Below are positions 1 through 8,032 of a DNA stretch of 64,000 bases, in pieces. Source of the DNA: Bacillus sp. CH30_1T. GTDB taxonomy: Bacteria > Bacillota > Bacilli > Bacillales > Bacillaceae_B. Where the stretch lies: contig NZ_VTUY01000006.1 in NCBI RefSeq assembly GCF_008364765.1, forward strand, positions 303,169 through 367,168. The letters run 5' to 3'. Each line of letters begins with the position of its first letter. Position 1 is the stretch's first letter. The position numbers were made by a program, and so were the translations under genes. Below the pieces are notes generated by a model that worked only from the letters and a program-made list of their open reading frames with translations, was not told the DNA's origin and did not search any database.

Positions 1-450
1 CCTTTCATTTAACTCAAGGATATCTGAGATGGCCTGTAGGGAGTTACCGATAATCTGAAGGAGATTGCCGTAAATCGAATAAAGCTCTTCTAATGTATGT
101 TCTTCATTAAATGAATCGGCCAGGGCTGCTCCTCCACCCAATGCCTGGAGAAGATTTCCTTTAATATTCAACTCTTGCTTTGTTATGTCATTAAACTTAA
201 TCAGTATGCCGGCTATAACAGTGACGTTTCCGATCGCTTGAATTTCATTTCCTGCTTTCGTCAGGGTGAAATCATCAATTGCATCTGCCGCTAATGCATT
301 TCCCGTTGCTTGCAGTTCATTTCCTACGAGATTGAACGACTGTAGAGTATCTTCTGGAATGCTTTTTATAGGGGTACTGCCAATAGCGGCAAGGACTGTT
401 CCGATTGCCGCAACCCATGCTCCGAACGTGAGTTTTTGTTCATTGCTCAT
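1..450 (-). CDS. GN-repeat protein (DUF6944-like), 3' end outside window
   Basis: An open frame runs without a stop from ATG at 450 down to base 1 (150 codons), so the C-terminus lies beyond the left edge. The protein opens MSNEQKLTFGAWVAAIGT and then repeats a hydrophobic unit of the type GN-x-LQ-A-x-G about every 20-30 residues (GNELQATGNAL, GNEIQAIGN, GNLLQALGG, GNLLQIIGNSLQAI). Such repeats suggest amphipathic or partly buried helices. Bacillus genomes carry small repetitive proteins of this style annotated as DUF6944; I match on repeat style only and no function is known to me. No clear GGAGG precedes the start (AGGCGAT lies about 6 bases upstream). Confidence 0.6.
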   Translation of the reverse strand, partial: MSNEQKLTFGAWVAAIGTVLAAIGSTPIKSIPEDTLQSFNLVGNELQATGNALAADAIDDFTLTKAGNEIQAIGNVTVIAGILIKFNDITKQELNIKGNLLQALGGGAALADSFNEEHTLEELYSIYGNLLQIIGNSLQAISDILELNER

Positions 451-508
451 AGTATAATCGCCTACTTTAAAGTTCTTAGATATTGTATACAACTAGGCGA
501 TGGTTGGT

Positions 509-1591
509 TCATTCCCACCATATTGAAGAGGGGTAGGAATCACCTTCTACTGGAAAAGTTTCTCCGATTCGTGGGGTAACAACATGAACCCCTTGTTCTG
601 CGCCGCTTTTCGTCACTCTCATAATGGGATCAGTCCATTCATGAAAAGATAATGTGAAAGCACCCCAATGAATGGGCAGAAGCCACTTCCCCTTCACATC
701 AAGATGGGCTTGTACAGTCTCTTCCGGGCACATATGTATCGGTGCCCATCTGGGATCATATTGACCACATTCCATCAGGGACAAATCGAATGGTCCATAA
801 ACACTGCCGATTTCTTTGAAATGCGGGCCGTATCCACTATCCCCGCTAAAAAAGAGTCTGGAAGAGTTCCCGATGATACACCATGAACACCATAAGGTGG
901 CATTACGATCATGTAAGCTTCTGCCGGAAAAATGTCGTGCGGGGGTACAAGCCAGAGTAAGTCCACTCCACTCAACCTCTTCCCACCAATCAAGCTCTAC
1001 AATGTGATCAGAATGGATTCCCCATCTCTCAAGGTGACTCCCTACCCCGATGGGAACGAAAAACTGCTTCACTTTGCCTCGAAGCTTTTGAATCGTGCCA
1101 TAATCCAGATGATCGTAATGATCATGCGAAAAGATCACAGCATCAATAGATGGGAGATCATCCATTTGAAAAGGAAGATCTTTGCTATACCGCTTTCCGC
1201 CAATCCAAGGAAACGGGGATGGAGCTCGACCAAACATGGGATCAAGAAGTAGTCTATTCCCATCAATCTCAATAATCGATGCTGAGTGACCAAACCAGGT
1301 TACATTCGTAACGGAATGAGGATGTTCAAAGGAGGGAAATCCGACTCTTGGAATATCGGTATCAGGTTTACGGTTGGCATTTCTTTTCATAAGATCCCGA
1401 ATCATTGTAAGAGACGTGGAAAAACTGGTATCCATAGAAGTTGGGATGGGATTTTTAAATGAGCCTTTTGAATGCTGTGGAGATGACCGTACACGTTCAA
1501 GAGAAGGCTTCTCACCAAATGCAGGATAAAACCGGATAACCAGGAAGGCAATCACGATCATAGCGGTAAGCAAAAATATAGATATTAGCAT
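509..1591 (-). CDS. Metallo-beta-lactamase-fold hydrolase, NAPE-PLD-like, membrane anchored
   Basis: A 360-residue protein with one N-terminal membrane segment (about residues 2-22) followed by a metallo-beta-lactamase domain. The metal site is visible: HDHYDH at 156-161, H220 in a PARH motif, D251 in FSGDSG and H308 in PIHWG. The strand VTWFGHSASIIEIDG (97-111) followed by LLLDPMFG is typical of the NAPE-PLD/UlaG-like branch (Lactamase_B_2) rather than of beta-lactamases. The family hydrolyses phosphodiester or lactone substrates; the substrate here cannot be read from sequence. It is probably anchored with the domain outside or at the membrane face. It is a single gene, divergent from the DM13 operon, with about 160 bp of shared promoter region. 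Confidence 0.8.
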   Translation of the reverse strand: MLISIFLLTAMIVIAFLVIRFYPAFGEKPSLERVRSSPQHSKGSFKNPIPTSMDTSFSTSLTMIRDLMKRNANRKPDTDIPRVGFPSFEHPHSVTNVTWFGHSASIIEIDGNRLLLDPMFGRAPSPFPWIGGKRYSKDLPFQMDDLPSIDAVIFSHDHYDHLDYGTIQKLRGKVKQFFVPIGVGSHLERWGIHSDHIVELDWWEEVEWSGLTLACTPARHFSGRSLHDRNATLWCSWCIIGNSSRLFFSGDSGYGPHFKEIGSVYGPFDLSLMECGQYDPRWAPIHMCPEETVQAHLDVKGKWLLPIHWGAFTLSFHEWTDPIMRVTKSGAEQGVHVVTPRIGETFPVEGDSYPSSIWWE

Positions 1592-1670
1592 GGATTCTGC
1601 TCCTTTTCATTCGATATCTTTTACTATCTCAGATATGCTTTCGACTGTCCAAAATGAAGGCTGTGTCACA

Positions 1671-1700
1671 TTTAAGAATTATTTAAGATTTCCGTTAAGA
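1671..1700 (+). promoter_or_regulatory. Phased direct repeats, candidate OmpR-type regulator site
   Basis: TTAAGA occurs at 1672-1677, 1683-1688 and 1695-1700, that is at offsets of 11 and 12 bp on one face of the helix, just upstream of the operon that encodes an OmpR-family regulator. Regulators of this family bind tandem direct repeats of about 11 bp spacing. Autoregulation by the 2287-2994 product is an inference. Confidence 0.4.
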
Positions 1701-1754
1701 ATCCATAAGGTTTGTTTATTAAACTATCGTTAATCATAGTGAGAGGATGATCAA

Positions 1755-2273
1755 ATGAAAAGATGGATGATTGGAATAGCTGTAGTAGGAGCTTTGGGAG
1801 TAGGATGGTGGCTGATTTCTCCGTTATTTTTAGATAAGGTGGTAAACGAAGCGCCTGTTTCATCGCCTTCTGGCTCAAATATGAAAGAACAAGAAGAGAA
1901 TACTATGAAAGAAACGGATTCATCTTCGCCAGAAGAAATAACAAACGATACAATAAAAGTAAATGAATTAGTCGGGACCTTTCATGGAGCAGATGAAAAT
2001 CACGATGCAAAAGGAAAAGTGAGTATATCAGAAAAAAATATCCGTTTGGAAAATTTTGAAGTGACCAATGGACCCGATCTTTACGTTTACTTAGTGGAAG
2101 CAGGTAAGGAAACAAAAGAAGGGATTTCACTGGGGGAATTAAAGGGGAACATCGGCAATCAAAATTATGAGATTCCAGGAGGTCATTCTGTATCATCAGG
2201 AATGGAAATTGTGATTTGGTGTAAACAATTTAATGTGGATTTCGGTCGTGCTGAGTTAGGTAAGGCAATATAA
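1755..2273 (+). CDS. Membrane-anchored DM13-domain protein
   Basis: 172 residues. An N-terminal hydrophobic segment (about 6-26, no lipobox) is followed by an acidic Ser/Glu-rich linker (about 30-65) and then a C-terminal DM13 fold. That domain shows the family hallmarks LVGTFHGADENHDAKG, GPDLYVYL, the GGHSVSSG turn and a single cysteine, C156, in IWCKQFNVDFGRA. DM13 domains have been proposed to take part in redox or electron transfer through that conserved cysteine. The product should sit outside the membrane, anchored by its N-terminus. It is first in an operon with a two-component system, an exported Msr and a Crp/Fnr regulator, which suggests a sensor or redox accessory role. The start is supported by GAGAGGATG ahead of the ATG. 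Confidence 0.75.
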   Translation: MKRWMIGIAVVGALGVGWWLISPLFLDKVVNEAPVSSPSGSNMKEQEENTMKETDSSSPEEITNDTIKVNELVGTFHGADENHDAKGKVSISEKNIRLENFEVTNGPDLYVYLVEAGKETKEGISLGELKGNIGNQNYEIPGGHSVSSGMEIVIWCKQFNVDFGRAELGKAI

Positions 2274-2286
2274 AGGAGAGTAAACC

Positions 2287-2994
2287 ATGGCAAACAAAGT
2301 GCTGTTAGTAGATGATGAAGAAAATATTGTGGATGTATGCTCACGGTATCTCATGAGGGAGGGGTATGAAGTGAGTACTGCCTCAAACGGATATGAGGCA
2401 ATCGAACGATACAATACGTTCCAACCGGACATCGTGATCCTGGATATTATGATGCCTCAAATGGATGGGTGGCAGGCAGCTGAAAAGATAAGGGAAGACA
2501 GCGACACACCCATCATCATGCTGACAGCACTGGGGCAGGAGAAGGATAGGATCTATGGGCTGACGATCGGTGCGGATGATTATGTGACAAAACCTTTCAG
2601 TCCCCGGGAATTATTGCTCCGGGTCAAAAATGTATTAAGAAGGACCTGCTCAGCTTCAAAACGGGAAAAGCAAAGGGAGGTTCTTAAGTGGAAAGGCTTG
2701 CTCATTGATAGGGATAAGCGAAAAGTAGTCGTGTCAGGGAAAGAAATCGAGATGACCGTGAAAGAATTTGATCTATTAACCCTGTTAGCAGAGCATCCTT
2801 CACAGGTGTTCTCTAAATCCCAGCTGCTCGAAACATTATGGGGATATGAATATTTAGGTGATGCCAACACAATCAATGTTCATATTCGCAGGTTAAGAGA
2901 AAAAATAGAAACCAATCCTTCTGAGCCCCAATGGATAAAAACCGTGTGGGGAATAGGTTATAAGTTTGAGGGGCAGCAGCGTTATGAAAATTAG
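2287..2994 (+). CDS. OmpR/PhoB-family response regulator
   Basis: 235 residues. The receiver domain (1-120) has the acidic pair D9/D10, phospho-acceptor D53 (DIVILDIMMP), T80 and K102 (TKPF). The winged-helix DNA-binding domain (about 130-232) ends with the usual NTINVHIRRLREKIE and IKTVWGIGYKF strands. It is preceded by AAAGGAGAG and lies 13 bp after the DM13 gene. Its stop overlaps the start of the kinase gene, so the two are translationally coupled and are cognate partners. Likely targets are this operon itself, through the phased TTAAGA repeats upstream; this is inferred. Confidence 0.93.
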   Translation: MANKVLLVDDEENIVDVCSRYLMREGYEVSTASNGYEAIERYNTFQPDIVILDIMMPQMDGWQAAEKIREDSDTPIIMLTALGQEKDRIYGLTIGADDYVTKPFSPRELLLRVKNVLRRTCSASKREKQREVLKWKGLLIDRDKRKVVVSGKEIEMTVKEFDLLTLLAEHPSQVFSKSQLLETLWGYEYLGDANTINVHIRRLREKIETNPSEPQWIKTVWGIGYKFEGQQRYEN

Positions 2995-4033
2995 AACCCT
3001 CCTTATTTTAGCCAACACGATTTCGCTCTCCGTAATCTTAGTATTTCTCACAATCTCGTATGTTCAGATGTTTATCTCAACCAATATCATCATCCTGCTT
3101 TCCCTTATTACGCTTGGAGCGGGGATCCTATCCTTTGCCGTGAATTTGATGATCACATCGCCTTTGTTGAAATCTGTCAAGCAGATGAGCAATGAAGCAG
3201 AGCGGATGGCTATGGGTGACTTTAATGTGAAGGTGACAGAGGCAGGACCCCAGGAAATTAAAAAGCTTGCTGCTAACTTTAATCATATGTCCACTAAAAT
3301 AGAAGAAATGTTCGACGAATTAAGGGAATCAGAGAAGTTCAAGAGTGAACTGATCGCTAATGTTTCCCATGACCTCAGAACACCTTTATCATCGATCCAT
3401 TCTTTTGTTGCCGCTCTGAACGATGACATTATTGAAGATCCTGAAGCACGGAAGAGATATTACGAGACCATTCTGTCAGAAACCGAAAAACTGGGTCTAT
3501 TAATTGAAGAAGTACTGGAGTTTTCACAGTTGGAAAACAGGAAACTGTCATGGAATCCGCATCCGACACCAATCGATAAACTCCTGGTCGAAACCATTCA
3601 GCAGTTCGAAAGGGTTTTACAAGAGAAGCAAGTTGAAGTGAAAGTGCAGTACGATGAAGATTTACCTCTGGTTCCTTTAATGCCTGTTCAAATCAAAAGA
3701 GTGATGACGAACTTTATACAAAATGCCCTATCCTTTTCTCCTGATCAGACGTCACTTGCAATTAAAGCAGGAAAGGATGGAGAGACGATGAACTTTTCAG
3801 TTACAGACGAAGGAAAGGGGGTTCCCCTTGAAGAACAGGCATCGATCTTTCAGCGTTTCTATCGGGTAGAGAAGTCCCGTAACAAAGCAGGAGGAGGGTC
3901 TGGCTTGGGGCTGTCCATAAGCAAAGAAATTGTTGAACTTCATGGTGGAGAGATCGGAGTCGAAAGTGATGGTGAGTCGGGCAGCACCTTTTGGTTCCGA
4001 TTGCCTTTAGAAATGAGAAAGGAGGAGAGATGA
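2984..4033 (+). CDS. Sensor histidine kinase with very short extracellular loop
   Basis: 349 residues from ATG 2984, chosen because GAGGGG lies about 10 bases upstream; a TTG at 2966 would add six residues but has no ribosome site. Two membrane helices (about 5-28 and 33-55) are separated by only a few residues, followed by HAMP (about 55-108), a HisKA domain with phospho-acceptor H129 ([11 protein letters not shown]), and an HATPase with N box (NFIQNAL), GKGVPL and GSGLGLSI. With almost no external sensing domain, the kinase probably senses within the membrane or through a partner; the DM13 protein encoded upstream is the obvious candidate. It overlaps the regulator gene by 11 bp and ends within the ATGATG start of the Msr gene. 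Confidence 0.9.
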   Translation: MKIRTLLILANTISLSVILVFLTISYVQMFISTNIIILLSLITLGAGILSFAVNLMITSPLLKSVKQMSNEAERMAMGDFNVKVTEAGPQEIKKLAANFNHMSTKIEEMFDELRESEKFKSELIANVSHDLRTPLSSIHSFVAALNDDIIEDPEARKRYYETILSETEKLGLLIEEVLEFSQLENRKLSWNPHPTPIDKLLVETIQQFERVLQEKQVEVKVQYDEDLPLVPLMPVQIKRVMTNFIQNALSFSPDQTSLAIKAGKDGETMNFSVTDEGKGVPLEEQASIFQRFYRVEKSRNKAGGGSGLGLSISKEIVELHGGEIGVESDGESGSTFWFRLPLEMRKEER

Positions 4034-5175
4034 TGAAAAAAGTGATGATTGGAATCGGTCTGTTGCTGGTAGTGAGTCTGGCGGCTTTTTTCGGACCTAA
4101 ACTGTATGCAAGCATTACCCAGAAGTCTTTGGGAAGTGAGCCGGTAAAGACAGATATAGTGGATGAAGAACATGCGGTTGCGACTTTTGCAGGAGGATGC
4201 TTCTGGTGCATGGAACCTCCTTTTGAAAAATTGGATGGTGTGTATTCCGTCATTTCCGGATACACAGGTGGCGAGGAAAAGAATCCAACCTATGATGAAG
4301 TTTCCACGAAACAGACGGGTCATGTGGAAGCCGTTCAAATTGAATATAATCCCAAAGTGATCACATATGAGCAACTATTAAAGATTTTCTGGAGACAAAT
4401 CGATCCTACTGATAATGGTGGTCAATTCGTCGACCGGGGTCCTCAATACGTGAGTGGTATCTTCTATCATAATGAAAATCAGGAGAAAGTAGCACAACAA
4501 TCAAAACAGGAGTTAGCAGACTCAGGGCGTTTTGAAGAAGAGATCGTCACAGAGATACAGCCTGCTACCACCTTTTATAAAGCGGAAGAATACCATCAGG
4601 ATTATTATAAGAAGAATGAATTAAGCTATAAGTTTTACCGAAACAACTCAGGGAGGGATGACTTCCTTGATGAAGCTTGGGGAGAGGACCTGAACATCAA
4701 GCTGGATACGAAGCCTCTTTATCCTTCCTTCACAGGCGAAGAACTAAAAGAAAAGCTTACGGATATCCAGTATAAGGTAACCCAGGAAGACGGGACAGAG
4801 AAAGCATTTGATAATGAATATTGGGACAACAAAGAAGAAGGGATCTATGTGGATATCGTTTCAGGGGAGCCTCTCTTCAGCTCTAAAGATCAATATAAAA
4901 GCGGAACCGGGTGGCCCAGTTTCACGAAGCCCCTAGCAGAAGAAAACATTGTGGAAGTCGAAGATCGCACACTATTTATGGTTCAAACAGAGGTAAGGAG
5001 TAAATACGCAGACTCCCACCTGGGGCATGTGTTTGATGATGGTCCTGAGCCAACAGGTTTAAGATATTGCATGAACTCAGCAGCCCTTCGATTTGTCCCG
5101 AAAGATGAGTTAGAAGATCAAGGCTACGGAGAGTTCGTTTCTCATTTCGAAAAAGTGGAGGGGGAGTCGTCATGA
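4033..5175 (+). CDS. msrAB: Membrane-anchored bifunctional methionine sulfoxide reductase MsrA-MsrB
   Basis: 380 residues. An N-terminal hydrophobic anchor (about 4-26) is followed by MsrA with the catalytic GCFWC motif (C56, C59), which reduces S-sulfoxides, and then MsrB with [18 protein letters not shown] and catalytic C346 in [11 protein letters not shown], which reduces R-sulfoxides. The zinc-type cysteine pairs found in many MsrB proteins are absent ([13 protein letters not shown] stands where CxxC would be), as is common in fused forms. The anchor places repair of oxidised methionines on the outer face of the membrane. I start at ATG 4033, 7 bases after AAGGAGG; ATG 4030 is the alternative. 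It is coupled to the kinase upstream and overlaps the Crp/Fnr gene by 4 bp. Confidence 0.92.
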   Translation: MKKVMIGIGLLLVVSLAAFFGPKLYASITQKSLGSEPVKTDIVDEEHAVATFAGGCFWCMEPPFEKLDGVYSVISGYTGGEEKNPTYDEVSTKQTGHVEAVQIEYNPKVITYEQLLKIFWRQIDPTDNGGQFVDRGPQYVSGIFYHNENQEKVAQQSKQELADSGRFEEEIVTEIQPATTFYKAEEYHQDYYKKNELSYKFYRNNSGRDDFLDEAWGEDLNIKLDTKPLYPSFTGEELKEKLTDIQYKVTQEDGTEKAFDNEYWDNKEEGIYVDIVSGEPLFSSKDQYKSGTGWPSFTKPLAEENIVEVEDRTLFMVQTEVRSKYADSHLGHVFDDGPEPTGLRYCMNSAALRFVPKDELEDQGYGEFVSHFEKVEGESS

Positions 5176-5855
5176 ATGGCGCAACTTCATTACGATCTGC
5201 TTCAGCCATGAGTGATCTTCCAGGAAGGCTCGCAAACTACTCAAAAAAAGAAGTAATCTTTCAACCTTTTTCACTTAGTCAAAATCTGTACAGGATTCAA
5301 TCCGGGAAAATAAAGCTATATAAGCATGGTGAGGATGGACGCAAAACCATCCTCACCATGCTGGGTGAGGGAGATTTCTTCAGTAACATAGCGCGTTTCA
5401 GCTTAGACGACGAGGGAGTTTATGCAGAAGCTATCGATGAAACGATCTTAAGGATCATTTCTCTTAAACAACTGGATAGCTTAAGTGTATCGCAACCTGC
5501 TTTTCTTTCAGAGCTCTTCTATACCCTCAATCAACATATGAAACAACGAAACATGTTCCTCGAACGCATCATGTACGCACCTGTTAAAAAACGAATTCTT
5601 TACCTCATGTCATTTCTTATGAAGAACTTTGGAGAAAAGCAAGGGAGATTCATGAAATTAACGGTCCCCCTTACCCACCAGGACATCGCAAGCTTCATTG
5701 GCTCTACAAGAGAAACTGTGACCAGCCTCACAAAAGAACTGATAACAGAAGGACACATCCAAAAAAAAGATAAGCACTATCTTGTGATGGGAGGAGGCTG
5801 GGACAAAACTAAAAAACCACCAAATAAAGACGAACATTTCAGTGTAGGCACTTAA
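5172..5855 (+). CDS. Crp/Fnr-family regulator, C-terminus formed by a repeat element
   Basis: 227 residues. A cyclic-nucleotide-binding-type beta roll (about 25-115) is followed by a Crp-type helix-turn-helix ([18 protein letters not shown], about 165-182). No cysteine is present, so an Fnr iron-sulfur cluster is excluded; the effector is unknown. The ATG overlaps the Msr stop (ATGA), giving tight coupling and suggesting control of, or response to, the same redox stress. The last 20 or so residues (from GGGWDK onward) are encoded inside an inverted-repeat element that begins at 5793, so the native C-terminus has been replaced or extended. Family members normally end shortly after the wing, so function is probably kept. 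Confidence 0.88.
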   Translation: MNGATSLRSASAMSDLPGRLANYSKKEVIFQPFSLSQNLYRIQSGKIKLYKHGEDGRKTILTMLGEGDFFSNIARFSLDDEGVYAEAIDETILRIISLKQLDSLSVSQPAFLSELFYTLNQHMKQRNMFLERIMYAPVKKRILYLMSFLMKNFGEKQGRFMKLTVPLTHQDIASFIGSTRETVTSLTKELITEGHIQKKDKHYLVMGGGWDKTKKPPNKDEHFSVGT

Positions 5856-6072
5856 TACTGCTAATGATTTCCGTGCAAGACTACGCTTTCCGCGGGGTCT
5901 CACATAAGCTACTCTTCCCGCAGGAGTCTTCGTCTTGCACTCCAATCAACCGCTAGAAAGAGCTACATCTAAATGTCCATTTGAACAAATTAAAAACCCG
6001 AACTAATTTGCCACTTAGAATGCAAATTAGTTCGGGTTTTAGTTAGGCTAAAACACTTTTGTCCCAGCCTCC
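5793..6072. repeat. 280-bp composite palindromic element (MITE-like)
   Basis: The element is bounded by a perfect 16-bp inverted repeat, GGAGGCTGGGACAAAA at 5793-5808 and its complement at 6057-6072. Inside are a second inverted repeat, GTGCAAGAC 5873-5881 against 5932-5940, enclosing the GCGGGGTCT...CCCGCAGGAGTC core also seen at 56.6 and 57.0 kb, and a 19-bp terminator hairpin. It carries no transposase. The left end lies inside the Crp/Fnr coding region. Confidence 0.7.
5993..6040. terminator. Strong bidirectional terminator hairpin
   Basis: A perfect 19-bp stem (5993-6011 with 6022-6040) around a 10-base loop, starting AAAACCCGAAC and closing GTTCGGGTTTT. Flanking A and T runs make it usable in both directions. 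It ends the DM13-Msr-Crp operon. Confidence 0.85.
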
Positions 6073-6078
6073 TTATAT

Positions 6079-6321
6079 TCACCTGTCTAATTTAAAGATG
6101 TCTGCGTCTTGATTTGGACGGTTTAAGGTGAGACCAAGGAGGATGTTAGATCCGAGCATACTGTATACCGTGCTGTTTCCACCGTTGCCTAATAAGTAAT
6201 ATGTTCGTTCTTTTTCAGGGTTCTTTCCTATATAAGGGAGGTTGTCCAATGATTCACTGAAATAACTTAAGTGGGATTTATTTAAATGAAGGAAATTGAG
6301 ATATGACGTGGTTTCAATCGA
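6079..6321 (-). pseudogene. Possible decayed C-terminal coding remnant
   Basis: The minus strand is open from the stop of the VOC gene down to TGA 6079-6081. It reads as protein-like sequence from about 6321 (SIETTSYLNFL, then YIGKNPEKERTYYLLGNGG, then SNILLGLTLNRPNQDADIF) with no start codon and no ribosome site near its beginning. It looks like the tail of a lost gene truncated by the neighbouring repeat element. I do not recognise the family. A chance open frame is the alternative. Confidence 0.3.
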
Positions 6322-6329
6322 AAAAAAAC

Positions 6330-6369
6330 GGCTACTGCATGGATTATGTAGGTTGAAGATGCAGTAGCC
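6330..6369 (-). terminator. Terminator of the VOC gene
   Basis: 11-bp stem GGCTACTGCAT (6330-6340) with ATGCAGTAGCC (6359-6369), followed on the minus strand by a run of eight T (6321-6328). Confidence 0.8.
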
Positions 6370-6375
6370 AATGAA

Positions 6376-6795
6376 TTATTTTTGTTTTTTCGTATAATTC
6401 AAGTCCCAATTGATTCCATAAGGATCTTTCACCTTTGCATATATAGCGCCCCAGAACGTGTCTTGAAGCTCCATAACTACCGTTCCTTTATCAGTTAAAC
6501 GGCTATAGTATCTATTGATTTCCTCTTCACTTTCCAGCTCGAGAACAAGTGATATATTGTTCCCTACCGTGGGCTGGTGACCGGGAAAGCTATCTGACAT
6601 CATAAAGGAAAGCTCTCCTTTTTTAAAGTGAGCATGCATGATTTGGTCAGCTATTTCCGGTGGACTGGGGTAATCTGCCTCGCCAAAAGTCTGAACTGCC
6701 AATACTTCCCCTTCAAAGACTTCTTTGTAATAGTCTAATGCTTCTTTCGCTTCGCCACTAAAACTAAAATAAGGTGTAGCCTGTTGTTTCATCAT
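6376..6795 (-). CDS. VOC/PhnB-like (glyoxalase-fold) protein
   Basis: 139 residues of the PhnB-type vicinal oxygen chelate fold: TPYFSFSGEAKEALDYY at the start, QIMHAHFKKGELSFMMSD in the middle and DPYGINWDLNY at the end. These are the usual marks of the 3-demethylubiquinone methyltransferase-like group, whose members in Bacillus mostly have no assigned substrate. It is monocistronic, with GGAGAAATG just upstream of the first ATG and its own terminator. Confidence 0.85.
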   Translation of the reverse strand: MMKQQATPYFSFSGEAKEALDYYKEVFEGEVLAVQTFGEADYPSPPEIADQIMHAHFKKGELSFMMSDSFPGHQPTVGNNISLVLELESEEEINRYYSRLTDKGTVVMELQDTFWGAIYAKVKDPYGINWDLNYTKKQK

Positions 6796-6893
6796 TTCTC
6801 CACTCCAGTTCGTATGAATTTTATTACATCTTTATTATAGTCCAAACAGATGGAATATAACAAGAACAAATGTTCGCATTTATAGAAAAAAAA

Positions 6894-6915
6894 GATAGGC
6901 ATTTAACTGCCTATC
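6894..6915 (-). terminator. Terminator of ohrA
   Basis: Stem GATAGGCA (6894-6901) with TGCCTATC (6908-6915), followed on the minus strand by a T run (6886-6893). Confidence 0.8.
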
Positions 6916-6924
6916 CACGATTAT

Positions 6925-7347
6925 TTATAATAATTCAGTATTTAATTCAACATCGATATTGCCACTCGTTGCTTTAGAGTATGGGCAAACTCCGTGTGCC
7001 TTATCGACTAATTGCTTCGCTTCATCAAATTCAACACCACTTACTGCTACTGTTAACACAACGCCGAGTTTGAATCCACCATCTGTATCTTTTCCAAGGG
7101 AAACCTCAGCTGCTACTTTTGATTCAATCTTTTTCTTTTCTTGACGGGCCACTAAGTTAAGAGCGCTATCGAAACAAGCCGCATATCCAGCTGCGAACAA
7201 TTGTTCAGGATTCGTTGCCCCTTCTGCTCCAGAACCCCCAAGTGATTTAGGCATAGCCAATCCAACATCCAATACTCCGTCACTGCTTGTTACTTTTCCT
7301 GCGCGTCCACCCGTTGCTGTTGCTTTTGCTGTGTATAATGCTTCCAT
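6925..7347 (-). CDS. ohrA: Organic hydroperoxide resistance protein (Ohr/OsmC family)
   Basis: 140 residues from ATG 7347, which has GAGGA nine bases upstream; a GTG at 7356 sits right against that site and is less likely. It is a thiol peroxidase reducing organic and fatty-acid hydroperoxides in the cytoplasm. The two redox cysteines are C58 (AAGYAACFDSAL) and C121 (GVCPYSKATSGN), in the Ohr rather than the OsmC context. It is divergent from ohrR, with palindromic OhrR-type operators in the shared 175-bp gap, so induction by peroxide is expected. Confidence 0.95.
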   Translation of the reverse strand: MEALYTAKATATGGRAGKVTSSDGVLDVGLAMPKSLGGSGAEGATNPEQLFAAGYAACFDSALNLVARQEKKKIESKVAAEVSLGKDTDGGFKLGVVLTVAVSGVEFDEAKQLVDKAHGVCPYSKATSGNIDVELNTELL

Positions 7348-7372
7348 TTCATTCACTCCTCAATTGTATTTT

Positions 7373-7384
7373 ATTGTGCACAAT
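7373..7384. promoter_or_regulatory. OhrR-type operator, ohrA-proximal
   Basis: A perfect 12-bp palindrome ATTGTGCACAAT just upstream of ohrA. It shares the core GTGCAC and AATT arms with the larger palindrome at 7432-7455. Confidence 0.65.
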
Positions 7385-7431
7385 TTAATATTACAAAATT
7401 AATTCTAACGACTTTGTTTTTGAATGTCAAC

Positions 7432-7455
7432 AATTAAATTGTGCACAATTTAATT
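7432..7455. promoter_or_regulatory. OhrR-type operator, ohrR-proximal
   Basis: A perfect 24-bp palindrome centred on GTGCAC with AATTAAATT arms, similar in style to known AT-rich OhrR operators of Bacillus. It lies between ohrA and ohrR and could repress both. Confidence 0.75.
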
Positions 7456-7522
7456 TGATAATTGATATCTTTTTTTGTATGATAATCTCAGGCTAGTTTG
7501 TTCAAGAAAGGAATACGCATGT

Positions 7523-7951
7523 ATGAAAGATCCATTATTATTAGAGAATCAAATATGTTTTAAGATCTATACAGCTGAGCGGGAGATTACCAAGTTATAT
7601 CGAGGGCTACTTGAAGAAATAGGTGTGACTTATCCGCAATACCTTGCATTGTTAGTGCTTTGGGAAGATGGAACGGTATCTGTAAAAGAATTAGGTCGGA
7701 AATTGTTCTTAGATTCGGGAACGTTAACTCCGATGCTGAAAAGAATGGAAGCAAACGGGCTTGTTGAGCGTCATCGTTCCGTAAAGGATGAACGGAGTGT
7801 AATGATTTCCCTTACTGAAAAGGGAGAAGCAATGAAATGTAAAGCAAGTTGTGTTCCCACAAGGTTACTTGAGCGGTTGGAGATGGATGGGGAAGAGCTG
7901 AAGAGCTTAGACCAGACATTGACGACGATATTGGGAAGACTCCAGGAATAG
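7523..7951 (+). CDS. ohrR: OhrR, MarR-family peroxide-sensing repressor
   Basis: 142 residues from ATG 7523 (AAAGGA ten bases upstream). A longer frame starting with TTG 7475 lacks the family's N-terminus. The hallmark peroxidatic cysteine is C12 in LENQICF, followed by TYPQYLALLVLWE and the winged helix LFLDSGTLTPMLKRMEANGLV and DERSVMISLT. Oxidation of that cysteine releases DNA and derepresses ohrA. Two more cysteines (KCKASC, about 107-111) could act as local disulfide partners. Confidence 0.93.
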   Translation: MKDPLLLENQICFKIYTAEREITKLYRGLLEEIGVTYPQYLALLVLWEDGTVSVKELGRKLFLDSGTLTPMLKRMEANGLVERHRSVKDERSVMISLTEKGEAMKCKASCVPTRLLERLEMDGEELKSLDQTLTTILGRLQE

Positions 7952-8006
7952 CTTCTGAAGAATTCTGGCGAATAGTTTCCTGATTTAGTTCTCATTAACA
8001 AAAAAA

Positions 8007-8030
8007 GATGATCCCTCAAAAGGGATCATC
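8007..8030 (-). terminator. Terminator of the flavodoxin-fold reductase gene
   Basis: 10-bp stem GATGATCCCT (8007-8016) with AGGGATCATC (8021-8030), tetraloop CAAA, followed by T's on the minus strand. Confidence 0.85.
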
Positions 8031-8032
8031 AC

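Noticed and set aside
3801..4374. Minus-strand frames of 144-154 codons opposite the kinase-Msr junction
   Set aside because: Antisense to two well-conserved overlapping genes with no ribosome site.
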